Source: Cohnella caldifontis
GTDB lineage: Bacteria; Bacillota; Bacilli; Paenibacillales; Paenibacillaceae
Length of the DNA stretch: 64,000 bases
NCBI RefSeq assembly: GCF_029360585.1
Contig: NZ_JAQZSJ010000003.1
Location: 124,001 to 188,000 of the forward strand
Reading direction: 5' to 3'
The translations under genes and the position numbers were made by a program. Shown piece by piece: positions 33,251 to 41,898 of this stretch. Numbering within the stretch: the first letter of the stretch is position 1; each line of letters opens with the position of its first letter. The notes below the pieces were generated by a model. The model saw only the letters and a program-made list of their open reading frames with translations, had not been told where the DNA came from and made no database searches.

Positions 33251-35248
33251 TCAAGACAGCGCGTTGCGCACGCTCAAGATGTACTTCGCCGTATCCAGCG
33301 GATTGACGCCGCGGCGGGGTCGTTCCGCCTTCACGTCCGGCGGGCACTCCTCGTAGCCGTCGAAGAACGTGGACAGCGCGGCGCGGCCCTTCGTCAGCGA
33401 GCCCAGTTTGACCGCGTAGTCGAGCGAGGTCGCGACCGGCACCCGGCCGTGGATCGTCATGCGGTCGCCATGCAAGGAAGGCGCTTCGAAAACGGCCCGC
33501 ATTTGGACGAGATCGTTCATCACCTTGCCGCCGAATTCCTCCGGCACGGTCAACCGGAAGCGCAGCATCGGCTCGAGCAGCTTCGTGCCGATCCGGTTCA
33601 AGCCGTCCATGACGCCCATCGGCGTGGCGACGACGAAATCCAGCGGGTGGGTGTGCCACACGTGGTGTTCGCCAAAGGCGAGCGTCACGCGCAGATCGAC
33701 GACCTCCCACCCGAACATGCCTTGCTGCAAAGCCTCCGGCACCCGGCGCGCCACCTCGTTCTGATACTGCGGCAGCAGATCCTCGGCGCGGACGCGCGAC
33801 TCGTAGACCAAGCCTGCCCCTCTGGGCAGCGGCTCCATCCGAAACCGCAGGATCGCCCAGCAAGGCTTCGGCATCGTATAGGCGACGAAGCCTTCGCCCT
33901 CGCCGCACAGCGTTTCCTTGTAAATCACGGAAGGCTGACCGAATGACACCCCTTGCAGCCCAAACCGGCTTTCCAGCAGGCGCGACAGGATCTCGAGCTG
34001 AATCGGCCCCATGACCTTCAAATGCAGCTCCCGCTCCTCCTGCAGCCATTGCAGGTCGAGCAGCGGATCCTCGTCGGCCAGCTCTTGCAGCGCGGCCACG
34101 ACTTTCGGATAAGAGGGCTCGTCCGCCCATCGGACCTGCACCGTGAGCAGCGGAACCGCCAGCCGGGCCTCCTCCGGCACCCGCTCGCCGCTGCCCAGGA
34201 CGTCGCCGATCCGCACGTGCTGCATGCCGCAGACGACCGCGATATCGCCGGCCTCCAGCAGGCCGACGTCCTCGGATTTGCGCCCTTCGACTTTGCGGAT
34301 CTGCGTGATTTTCTCGTCCAGTCCCAAGGTCAAGTTCCGGACGGTATCCCGGTTCCGCAACGTGCCTTGGTACAAGCGGACGTACGCCATCCGCCCCATC
34401 GTTTTGTCCCGTTCCAGTTTAAACACGACGCCCGAGACGGGGGCATCCGGGTCCCCGGCGGGTGCCGGCAAATATCGCACGATCCCGTCCAGCAGCTCCC
34501 GGATGCCGATGCCGCGGGCGGACGCGCCGTACAGCACGGGAAATAGCGATCCGCGGCCGGCCAGCGATTGGAAAAAAGGCCGCCACTCCCGAAGGTCCTC
34601 CGGCGCGCCGTCCTCCAAATAACGTTCCAGCAACCCCTCGTCCGTCTGCGCGATCGCTTCCGCCAATGCGATCCGGGCTGCGGCGGCCTCGGGCCTCCGT
34701 TTAACCGCGGGATCCCATAAGTCGACCAAGCCGCGGAACGCATCCTCCACGCCGTCCGGAATCGCCGCCGGCACCGCGTTCGGCGAGAGCAGCTTCCGGA
34801 TTTCCTCCAGCGTACGCCCGCCGTCCGCCCCGACGCGGTCCATTTTGTTCACGTAGAGGATCGTCGGAATGCCCAGCTTGCGCAGGGCGTGCCAGATCAC
34901 CTCGGTCTGCGCCTGCACGCCTTCCGCGGCGGACACGATCAGCACCGCGCCGTCCATGACGCGAAGCGACCGTTCCACTTCGGACAGAAAGTCGACGTGT
35001 CCCGGCGTATCGACCAAGTTCACCGAAACGTCCTGCCAGGTAAACCGAGTGGCCGCCGCCCGCACCGAAATCCCGCGCTCGCGCTCGACGTCCAGCCAAT
35101 CCGTCTGGGCGGTGCCCCGGTCGACGCTCCCGAGCGAGCGGATCCGCCCGCTTTCATACAGCAGATGCTCCGTCGTCGTCGTTTTCCCCGCGTCCACGTG
35201 CGCGAAGATCCCGACGTTGCGCCGAAGCGGCCGAACCTCCATCGGCAT
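33251..35248 (-). CDS. TetM-like ribosomal protection / translation factor GTPase
   Basis: Starting at ATG 35248 (GGGGGG about 7 bases upstream), the protein has 665 residues, close to the 640 or so of Tet(M)-class proteins. G motifs are AHVDAGKTT near residue 15, DTPGH near 75 and VNKMD near 130. EF-G-like domains II to V follow, with the domain IV region VDLRVTLAFGEHH. These proteins dislodge tetracycline from ribosomes, but distant members have unproven activity. The C-terminus RRGVNPLDTAKYIL differs from Tet(M). It faces the VanRS-like operon convergently. Resistance function is inference. Confidence 0.85.
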   Translation of the reverse strand: MPMEVRPLRRNVGIFAHVDAGKTTTTEHLLYESGRIRSLGSVDRGTAQTDWLDVERERGISVRAAATRFTWQDVSVNLVDTPGHVDFLSEVERSLRVMDGAVLIVSAAEGVQAQTEVIWHALRKLGIPTILYVNKMDRVGADGGRTLEEIRKLLSPNAVPAAIPDGVEDAFRGLVDLWDPAVKRRPEAAAARIALAEAIAQTDEGLLERYLEDGAPEDLREWRPFFQSLAGRGSLFPVLYGASARGIGIRELLDGIVRYLPAPAGDPDAPVSGVVFKLERDKTMGRMAYVRLYQGTLRNRDTVRNLTLGLDEKITQIRKVEGRKSEDVGLLEAGDIAVVCGMQHVRIGDVLGSGERVPEEARLAVPLLTVQVRWADEPSYPKVVAALQELADEDPLLDLQWLQEERELHLKVMGPIQLEILSRLLESRFGLQGVSFGQPSVIYKETLCGEGEGFVAYTMPKPCWAILRFRMEPLPRGAGLVYESRVRAEDLLPQYQNEVARRVPEALQQGMFGWEVVDLRVTLAFGEHHVWHTHPLDFVVATPMGVMDGLNRIGTKLLEPMLRFRLTVPEEFGGKVMNDLVQMRAVFEAPSLHGDRMTIHGRVPVATSLDYAVKLGSLTKGRAALSTFFDGYEECPPDVKAERPRRGVNPLDTAKYILSVRNALS

Positions 35249-35321
35249 TTCCGTTCCCCCCGGCTCCTGATGTCCCATCCATTTTAGCATGAGGGCGCCG
35301 AAAAGTCCGTGAATCCCCGTT

Positions 35322-35972
35322 CTAGTTCCCGTTTTCCGTACTTTTGACTTCTTCCAAATAGTTATACAGCGTGTATTTGGAAATGTTCAGGTAGCCGCAG
35401 ATCTTATCCCCGGCTTTTTTGATCAGGAACGCTCCCTTTTGATCCAGCAGCTGGATGAACTTCATTTTGTCTTCCTTCGTCATGATCGCGACCGGTTTGC
35501 CGATGATGTCCTGCGTTTCCTGCACGATGGCGTCCAGCAAATCGTTGACGTTGCTGACGAAGGACTCGTTGACTTCCGGCTGCATGTTGCTGGTGGTCAG
35601 GGATTGCAGCGTTTTTTCGGCCACGACCAGATTGGTGATGTCGAAATTGATGCATAGCGCGCCGATCGTTTTCTGCTGGCCGTTCTTGATGTAAATGGAA
35701 GTCGACCGAAGGAGCCTTCCGTCCTTGGTCTGCGTGATGTAATTGAACCGGTGGTCGTTCTGGGTGGTGCCCCTTAAAATCTCGAGCCCCAAGTTGGTCC
35801 CGGGATCCCCGACTTTCCGCCCCGTGATATGCCCGTTGCGGATCGCGACGATGGTGCTCTCGTACGGCTTTCGCAGATCATGCAAGACGACCTCGCATTG
35901 ATCGCCGAATTGCGCCGCGATCCCGTCCACGAGAGCGTTGAGAAATTCGAGCTCGTTATCGACAGACTCCAT
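35322..35972 (-). CDS. YheO-like PAS-domain transcriptional regulator (DauR type)
   Basis: Starting at the ATG at 35972, with GGGAGG 8 bases upstream, the protein has 216 residues; a longer frame runs into AT-rich promoter sequence. Residues 10-120 form the YheO-like PAS domain (CEVVLHDLRKPYESTIVAI, GNxHITGR-type GHITGRKVGD). The C-terminal DauR-type helix-turn-helix ends ICGYLNISKYTLYNYLEE. DauR in Pseudomonas controls D-arginine catabolism. Here the gene is divergent from the ABC/M20/PLP enzyme/RidA operon, which supports a D-amino-acid theme and makes that operon its likely target. Confidence 0.88.
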   Translation of the reverse strand: MESVDNELEFLNALVDGIAAQFGDQCEVVLHDLRKPYESTIVAIRNGHITGRKVGDPGTNLGLEILRGTTQNDHRFNYITQTKDGRLLRSTSIYIKNGQQKTIGALCINFDITNLVVAEKTLQSLTTSNMQPEVNESFVSNVNDLLDAIVQETQDIIGKPVAIMTKEDKMKFIQLLDQKGAFLIKKAGDKICGYLNISKYTLYNYLEEVKSTENGN

Positions 35973-36204
35973 GATCCAGGCCTCCCGCATGTAATCACAA
36001 TATGGAAATTTTAGCATAGGAAAAGAAAAAAACAAACAATAATTCATTTGATCTAAAAAAAATTTAGAACTCTAGAATAGCGGAAAACGAGCGAAAAAGC
36101 AAAAGAATTTTGCGCATTGCGTTATATAAACTAACAGGTAGCGCATTCACGACAAAAACCAAAACAATTTTTTAGCGAATAAAAAAGAATTTGTGGAACG
36201 ATTG

Positions 36205-36233
36205 TTGACACATAAAAAACATTCAGTTATGCT
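36205..36233 (+). promoter_or_regulatory. strong promoter of the catabolic operon
   Basis: TTGACA, 17 bases, TATGCT. It lies in a 200-base AT-rich stretch (about 36000-36250) between the YheO-like gene and the binding-protein gene, leaving a leader of about 160 bases before ATG 36402. The rest of this gap shows no gene. Confidence 0.7.
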
Positions 36234-36401
36234 GAAAAAAAATTAGTAATACATTCGATTTGCCCACGCGCCCATCCGACACGGATCGCGGAACCGAGGT
36301 GATGAAACGAATCCAGGGATGTTCCGAAGATCAGGCGATCATCCCCACGCTCATCGAAAGGCAAGCCGCAAGTCATACGGACCCATATGGAGGACACCAC
36401 G

Positions 36402-37508
36402 ATGAAAACTGGCAAATTGAAACGGCTTACCCTTACGGCCGCCGTGCTTTCGTTAACCTTGTTCGCGGCGGCGTGCGGACAAATCAAGGAAAATTCGGAC
36501 GCGAGCCCGTCCGTTTCCCCCGCGGCGAGCGGCCAAGCCGGCCAAACGGCCGCGGCGCAGGATCACAAATACGTGATCGGATGGTCCACGATCTACCTGA
36601 CGCCTTCTTGGATGCAGGAGACGAACAAGTTTTTGACGGACCGGGCCGAATACTGGAAAAGCCAAGGCGTGCTGGACAAAGTCGTCGTCACGAACGCCAA
36701 CGGAGACACTTCGGTTCAAATTTCCCAAATCGAAAACATGATCTCGCAGAAATACGACGCCATCCTGGTAGACGCCGGATCGGCGACCGCGCTGAATCCC
36801 GTGCTCGAGAAGGCGGTCAACGCCGGGATCCCGGTCGTGGCATTCGACTCGCTGCCCAGCACGGACAAGATCACGAGCAAAGTCAACCCGGATACCAAGG
36901 AATGGGGATCCGTCATGGCGCAATGGCTGGCCGACAAGCTCGGCGGCAAAGGGAAGGTCATCGCCATGAACGGGCCGGCCGGCGTAGCCGTCAGCGAAGA
37001 GCGCTGGGCGGGCGCCAAGGAAGTATTCGATCAATACCCGGATATCAAAATCGTCGCCAACTTGCACAGCGAGTACAACGAAGGTCCGGCGATGCAGGCG
37101 ATCCTGCCCGCGCTGGACGCCAATCCGGACGTCGACGGCATCTTCTCGCAAGGCGGCAGCATGTCTTCGGCGGCGATCAAAGCCATCCAGCAGAAGAACA
37201 TGAAGCTGATCCCGGTTACCGGCGAGAACTACAACGGCTATCTGAAACAGTGGAACGACCTGCTGCCGAAGGGATTCTCTTCGTTCGCGCCGGCGAACCC
37301 GAACTGGCTGTCGGCCCTGTCGCTGGATCAGGCGATCCGCGCCCTCCAAGGCTATAAGGTCGAGAAGGTAGTGAAGGTGAAACTGCCTACGATCGACGAC
37401 AACACCTTGAAGGATTACGTTCCGAACGATTACCCGGACGATTATTTCCCGATCAAGGACCTCACGGAAGACGAAATCACGCAAATTCTCGGTCCGCTCG
37501 AGAAGTAA
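36402..37508 (+). CDS. sugar-type ABC transporter substrate-binding lipoprotein
   Basis: Starting at ATG 36402 (GGAGG 8 bases upstream) the protein has 368 residues. A lipoprotein signal peptide ends FAAAC near residue 24, followed by a Ser/Ala-rich linker. The mature part is a RbsB-like type 1 periplasmic fold (YVIGWSTIYLTPSWMQE, ILVDAGSATALNPVLEKAVN, GIFSQGGSMSSAAI). The ATPase and two permeases of a CUT2-type importer follow. Family members bind sugars, purines or autoinducers; given the enzymes in the operon the ligand may be an amino-acid derivative. Confidence 0.9.
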   Translation: MKTGKLKRLTLTAAVLSLTLFAAACGQIKENSDASPSVSPAASGQAGQTAAAQDHKYVIGWSTIYLTPSWMQETNKFLTDRAEYWKSQGVLDKVVVTNANGDTSVQISQIENMISQKYDAILVDAGSATALNPVLEKAVNAGIPVVAFDSLPSTDKITSKVNPDTKEWGSVMAQWLADKLGGKGKVIAMNGPAGVAVSEERWAGAKEVFDQYPDIKIVANLHSEYNEGPAMQAILPALDANPDVDGIFSQGGSMSSAAIKAIQQKNMKLIPVTGENYNGYLKQWNDLLPKGFSSFAPANPNWLSALSLDQAIRALQGYKVEKVVKVKLPTIDDNTLKDYVPNDYPDDYFPIKDLTEDEITQILGPLEK

Positions 37509-37532
37509 CCCCGTTACCTAAGCACTCGATGA

Positions 37533-37583
37533 CAAATCGTGTATACGAGGTGCAGCGGTTCCGTTGCCCCGTATGCACGATTT
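37533..37583 (+). promoter_or_regulatory. intercistronic stem-loop between binding protein and ATPase
   Basis: AAATCGTGTATACGAGG faces CCCCGTATGCACGATTT with two mismatches, giving a 17-bp stem, followed by TTTCTCTTC. It could terminate partially or protect the upstream mRNA, giving more binding protein than transporter. Confidence 0.65.
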
Positions 37584-37619
37584 CTCTTCATCCCACATCA
37601 CCGACTCGGAGGCAAGGCC

Positions 37620-39149
37620 ATGAACGAGGCGCACCATGAGCAAGTTCCTTATCTCACGCTGTCCGGAGTCGCCAAATCGTTCGGAGGGCACATGGCCCTT
37701 CACCCCGTTCAGCTGCGGATCGCCCGAGGGGAATTCCATGCGCTGATCGGAGAGAACGGGGCGGGCAAAAGCACGCTGATCAATTTGATTACCGGGGTTT
37801 ATCCTTCGGACGCCGGCACGATTTCCGTGAACGGCGAAGCCCATTCGTCGCTGACGCCCGGGCAAGCCAACAAACTGGGGATTTACGCGGTACACCAGGA
37901 ACTGAGCCTATGCTCCCATCTGACGATCGCGCAGAATATTTTCCTGGGCAGGGAATGGACGGGCCCCTTCGGCCGATTGCGCAAAAAGGCAATGAGAACG
38001 CGGGCCGCCGAATTGATGCGGGAAGTCGAGCTGGGGCACCTCGATCCCGAAACTCCGGTTCACCTTTTGACGCTGGCCCAACAGCAGATGATCGAATTCA
38101 TCAAGGCGGTCGACCAGAATCCGGCGCTTCTCGTGCTTGACGAAGCGACCTCCGCCTTGGATCCGACGCAGGTCGACATCATGTTCGGCATCCTGAGGAA
38201 GTTGAAGGAAGAAGGAATGGCGGTCATTTTCATTTCCCACCGCTTGCAGGAGCTTTTCGATTTGTGCGACCGGATGACCGTACTGAAGGACGGGCAGTGG
38301 GTCGCGACGGACGATATCGGACGATTCAACCATTCCAATCTGATCGAGCTTATGACCGGTCGGCAGTTTACGGATCTATTCCCCGCCAAACCGGATATCG
38401 ATAGCGTGATGCGCCGTCCGGAAGTGCTGGTCGTGGACGGATTGAAGTCGGACAAGGTGCAGGAGGCAAGCTTCGTTCTCCATGAAGGCGAGATTCTGGG
38501 AATCGGAGGGCTGCAGGGCCAAGGACAGGAGGAGATCCTGAAGGCTCTGTTCGGGGCGGCTCCCGTTACCGGCGGCAAGATCACGTGGCAAGGCCGTACT
38601 TATCGGGCCAGAAACACCCGGCAAGCGATGGAGCAAGACATCGCCTATATCCCGGCCGACCGCAAAACGGAAAGCCTGCTGCTGCCCCATTCGATCCGGT
38701 TCAACACGAGCCTCGTCAGCCTGAACCGCATCTCCAATCGATGGGGGACCGTGAAATCGCGCGAGGAAAACGGAATCGTCGAACGCTCGATGGAACGGCT
38801 GCAGGTGAAGGCGCAAAACCAGGAGCAGCCCGTCGGCGCGCTGAGCGGCGGCAACCAGCAGAAAGTCGCGATGAACAAATGTCTGGAGCGGGAGCCCCGG
38901 CTGCTGCTGCTCAACGAACCGACGCGCGGCATCGACGTCGGCACCAAAAAACAGATTTACGAATTGCTGCGCGCCCAGGCCGAACGCGGGGTGTCGATCA
39001 TCATGGTGTCTTCCGACGCCCTGGAGCTGATCGGGATGTGCGACCGCGTACTCGTCATCTACGAGCATCAGGTGAACGGGGAATTGATGGGCGAACAACT
39101 CACCGAACGGAACCTCGTACGCGCGTCGGTGATTAAACAGGGGGGATAA
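37620..39149 (+). CDS. sugar-type ABC transporter ATP-binding protein (RbsA-like)
   Basis: Starting at ATG 37620 with GGAGG 8 bases before, the protein has 509 residues and two ABC domains. The first has Walker A GENGAGKST near residue 40 and LTLAQQQM as its signature. The second has a degenerate Walker A (GGLQGQGQEE near 300) and a full signature LSGGNQQKV near 405, the asymmetry typical of RbsA/MglA. It energises the two permeases that follow. Confidence 0.92.
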   Translation: MNEAHHEQVPYLTLSGVAKSFGGHMALHPVQLRIARGEFHALIGENGAGKSTLINLITGVYPSDAGTISVNGEAHSSLTPGQANKLGIYAVHQELSLCSHLTIAQNIFLGREWTGPFGRLRKKAMRTRAAELMREVELGHLDPETPVHLLTLAQQQMIEFIKAVDQNPALLVLDEATSALDPTQVDIMFGILRKLKEEGMAVIFISHRLQELFDLCDRMTVLKDGQWVATDDIGRFNHSNLIELMTGRQFTDLFPAKPDIDSVMRRPEVLVVDGLKSDKVQEASFVLHEGEILGIGGLQGQGQEEILKALFGAAPVTGGKITWQGRTYRARNTRQAMEQDIAYIPADRKTESLLLPHSIRFNTSLVSLNRISNRWGTVKSREENGIVERSMERLQVKAQNQEQPVGALSGGNQQKVAMNKCLEREPRLLLLNEPTRGIDVGTKKQIYELLRAQAERGVSIIMVSSDALELIGMCDRVLVIYEHQVNGELMGEQLTERNLVRASVIKQGG

Positions 39150-39150
39150 C

Positions 39151-40104
39151 ATGTTCCGCGTACTTCGTTTGCCTCGACATCATAGGGAGCTGGTCCCCCT
39201 TTACGTGTTTTTCGCGGTGCTCCTGATCGTCAATCTGGCGCTGGATCCCCAAATGTTCACGTTTGCGCGGATTTCCACGCTGTCCGTTCAGTTCATGCCG
39301 CTGATTCTGGTCGCGATGGCGCAGACGGCCGTCATGTTGACCGGCGGGATCGATTTGTCCGTCGGCGCCGTTCTTTCCCTCATGGTCAGCATTTCGGCGG
39401 TGACGATGCAGGATTCGCCGGGGGGAATCGCCCTCTCGATCGTCGCCACGATTCTCTGCGGAGCCGCGACGGGTCTCTTCACGGGGCTTGGGGTGACGTA
39501 TGGCCGCCTGCCGGCGATTATCGTCACGCTGGCGACCTCTTACTTATGGCACGGCGTCGCTTTGCTCGTGCTCCCGGTGCCCGGAGGACACGTCGCGCCC
39601 ACCTTCACGGGATGGGTCACCTCGGTGGCCGTCGTCCCGGCGGGCGTCATTCTCGTCGTCATACCGCTGCTGTTCTGGAAGTTTTTCAAAAACACGCGCC
39701 CGGGCGTCAGCCTCTATGCGACCGGCAATAATGCGCATGCCGCTTACGTGAACGGAATCCGGACCAACCGCGCGAGAATCACCGCGTACGTGCTGGCGGG
39801 CGTATTCACGGCGGTCGCGGGCGTCGGCTTGAGCGGGCAAATCGGTTCGGGCGACCCGAACATCGGCTCGCCGTATACGCTGAACTCGGTTGCCGCCTCC
39901 ATTCTGGGAGGCATCAGCTTCCTGGGGGGACAAGGACAGATGAAAGGCACCGTCATCGGCGCGATCATCGTCGGTTCCCTGATGAACATTCTGTTTTTCG
40001 CCGGCATTTCGCCATTCTATCAATACGTCGTGCAAGGTTTGATCCTCGTCGTCGCCATCGGCCTGAAGACGATCGCGCAAGGCAGAAAGGGAGGGCAAGC
40101 ATGA
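39151..40104 (+). CDS. CUT2-type ABC transporter permease 1
   Basis: The 317-residue protein has about nine membrane helices. It carries the BPD_transp_2 signature around TGGIDLSVGAVLSL (residue 65) and GIRTNRARITAYVLAGVFTA (residue 205). It starts one base after the ATPase stop and overlaps permease 2 by four bases. The neighbouring permease implies a heterodimeric channel. Confidence 0.92.
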   Translation: MFRVLRLPRHHRELVPLYVFFAVLLIVNLALDPQMFTFARISTLSVQFMPLILVAMAQTAVMLTGGIDLSVGAVLSLMVSISAVTMQDSPGGIALSIVATILCGAATGLFTGLGVTYGRLPAIIVTLATSYLWHGVALLVLPVPGGHVAPTFTGWVTSVAVVPAGVILVVIPLLFWKFFKNTRPGVSLYATGNNAHAAYVNGIRTNRARITAYVLAGVFTAVAGVGLSGQIGSGDPNIGSPYTLNSVAASILGGISFLGGQGQMKGTVIGAIIVGSLMNILFFAGISPFYQYVVQGLILVVAIGLKTIAQGRKGGQA

Positions 40105-41075
40105 TGGGAACCGATAAATCCGCATCCCCGGCCCGGCGGCTGCCCCTCTCGTTCTCCCCGACGGTCGTCGCGTTCGCCGTGCTCCTCCTGGTCTGGGTCA
40201 TTACCGCCGTGTCGATCGACGGCTTCGCGACGAAAGCTTCCTTGATTCAAACGCTCCAGACGGCGGCATTCCTGGGCATCATCGCCGCCGGCCAAACGAT
40301 CGTCGTCATGATGGCGGGGATCGATCTTTCGGTATCCAGCACGGTGACGTTGTCCTCGGTGGCGGCTTCTTCCGTCATGGCCCACTCGGGCATGGGGCCG
40401 TACGCCGGCATCGCCGCGGGACTCGGGATCGGCGCCGCGGTCGGCTTGGTGAACGCGCTCGGCATCGCCTATCTCAAGCTGCCGCCGCTCATCATGACGA
40501 TCGCGACCATCAGCCTGATCACCGGGTTCATGTTGATCGCGACGAACGGAACGCCGCCAAGCGGGATGTCCCCGGTGCTCAATCAATTGGCCAACAACGA
40601 CTGGTTCTTCGGATTGCCGAACGTCGTGTTCATTTGGCTGGTCGTTTCCGTCTTCACGTACTGGTTCCTGCATCTCAGCAAATTCGGCCGGCAGACGATC
40701 GCGCTGGGAACGAACGAGAAGGCCAGCGTCTTGTCGGGCGTGCATACGGCGAAACTGCAGATGATCGGGTATAGTCTGTGCGGCCTTTTCGCGGGACTCT
40801 CCGGCATTCTGCAGCTCGGATACATGGGCAGCACCTATCTCACCCTCGGGGAACCTTACCAGCTCTTGTCGATCGCGGCCGTGGTGCTCGGCGGGACTTC
40901 CATTCTCGGCGGACGGGGCAACTATTTGGGCACGATCGCCGGCACGCTTCTGATCATCATTCTGAAGAACGTGCTGACGGTCATCGATATTTCTTCGGCC
41001 GGCCGCGAATTCGTGATGGGTCTGCTGATTCTGGTCATCCTGTTCGCCTATGCGAGAGAGCGCAAAATCAGATAA
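40101..41075 (+). CDS. CUT2-type ABC transporter permease 2
   Basis: The 324-residue protein has about nine membrane helices with MAGIDLSVSSTVTLSS near residue 70 and GVHTAKLQMIGYSLCGLFAG near 215, parallel to permease 1. A second ATG one codon downstream is equally possible as start. It completes the importer. Confidence 0.92.
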   Translation: MMGTDKSASPARRLPLSFSPTVVAFAVLLLVWVITAVSIDGFATKASLIQTLQTAAFLGIIAAGQTIVVMMAGIDLSVSSTVTLSSVAASSVMAHSGMGPYAGIAAGLGIGAAVGLVNALGIAYLKLPPLIMTIATISLITGFMLIATNGTPPSGMSPVLNQLANNDWFFGLPNVVFIWLVVSVFTYWFLHLSKFGRQTIALGTNEKASVLSGVHTAKLQMIGYSLCGLFAGLSGILQLGYMGSTYLTLGEPYQLLSIAAVVLGGTSILGGRGNYLGTIAGTLLIIILKNVLTVIDISSAGREFVMGLLILVILFAYARERKIR

Positions 41076-41116
41076 TCGGAAAACGTCTCGACGATCTGCA
41101 TGCGGAGGTGAAGGAG

Positions 41117-41857
41117 ATGAAGGTGAACGATTGGGTTCACTTGGTCGGCAGCGGATACGCGGGCTTTCAATTGACCGACGAATACGACTGCAACGTTTAT
41201 TTGATCAATGGCGGTTCGGGGATGGCCCTGGTCGATACGGGCGCGGGACTCGATCCGGACGCCATTCTCGCCGAGGTCCGGAAGGACGGATTGGATCCGG
41301 CGGCGATCCGCTCGATTTTGCTGACGCACGCCCACGCGGATCATGCCGGAGGAGCTTCCGCGCTCGCCGGCAAACTCGGCGCGACGATCTACGCCTTGCC
41401 GGACGCCGTCCGCTTCGGGGCCGGTCCCGATCTGGAGGCCATCTCGCTGGCGCCGGCCATCCAAGCGGGAACCTACCCGGAGGATTACCGGTTTCGGGCT
41501 TTCGCGGCGGAAACCGTAAACGAAGGGGATGTCATCGCGGTGGGCGGCTTATCGGTGCGAGTGATCGAAACGCCCGGCCACAGCGACGGGCATGCCGGCT
41601 TTCTGCTCGAGGCGGAAGGACGGAAGCTGCTTTTCGCCGGCGATCTCGTTTTCGGCGGGGGCCGCATTTCGTTGCTGGCCACGTGGGATTCCCGCTTGAA
41701 CCGTTACGCGGAAAGCATCGGGAAGGTGAACGAACTTCGGATCGACGGGTTGTTTCCCGGCCATGCCGCGTTCCTGCTGCGGGACGCGTGGCGCCACGTG
41801 GCGGAGGCCGCGCATCGGTTCGAACGGTTGGAAGTCCCTAGGAATTACAACGGGTAA
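41117..41857 (+). CDS. MBL-fold metallo-hydrolase in catabolic operon
   Basis: Starting at ATG 41117 with GGAGG 8 bases upstream, the protein has 246 residues. It has THAHADHAGG near residue 75 (full HxHxDH), ETPGHSDGHAG near 155, LLFAGDLVFGGG near 175 and FPGHAAF near 215, a complete two-metal site. It lies between the transporter and the M20 peptidase genes, so it should act on the imported compound, perhaps opening a lactone, lactam or thioester. That role is inference. Confidence 0.9.
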   Translation: MKVNDWVHLVGSGYAGFQLTDEYDCNVYLINGGSGMALVDTGAGLDPDAILAEVRKDGLDPAAIRSILLTHAHADHAGGASALAGKLGATIYALPDAVRFGAGPDLEAISLAPAIQAGTYPEDYRFRAFAAETVNEGDVIAVGGLSVRVIETPGHSDGHAGFLLEAEGRKLLFAGDLVFGGGRISLLATWDSRLNRYAESIGKVNELRIDGLFPGHAAFLLRDAWRHVAEAAHRFERLEVPRNYNG

Positions 41858-41898
41858 GGCACGAAGGCGAATCCAGGGATAGGAAGTGTTCCGGGAAG

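Noticed and set aside
32220-34130. Long minus-strand frame across the kinase and GTPase genes
   Set aside because: It is antisense to the VanS-like gene and out of frame with the GTPase gene, whose motifs are unambiguous.
36000-36250. Sigma-54 promoter or horizontally acquired AT-rich island
   Set aside because: No -24/-12 motif is visible, and the AT-rich stretch is short and contains an ordinary TTGACA-17-TATGCT promoter.
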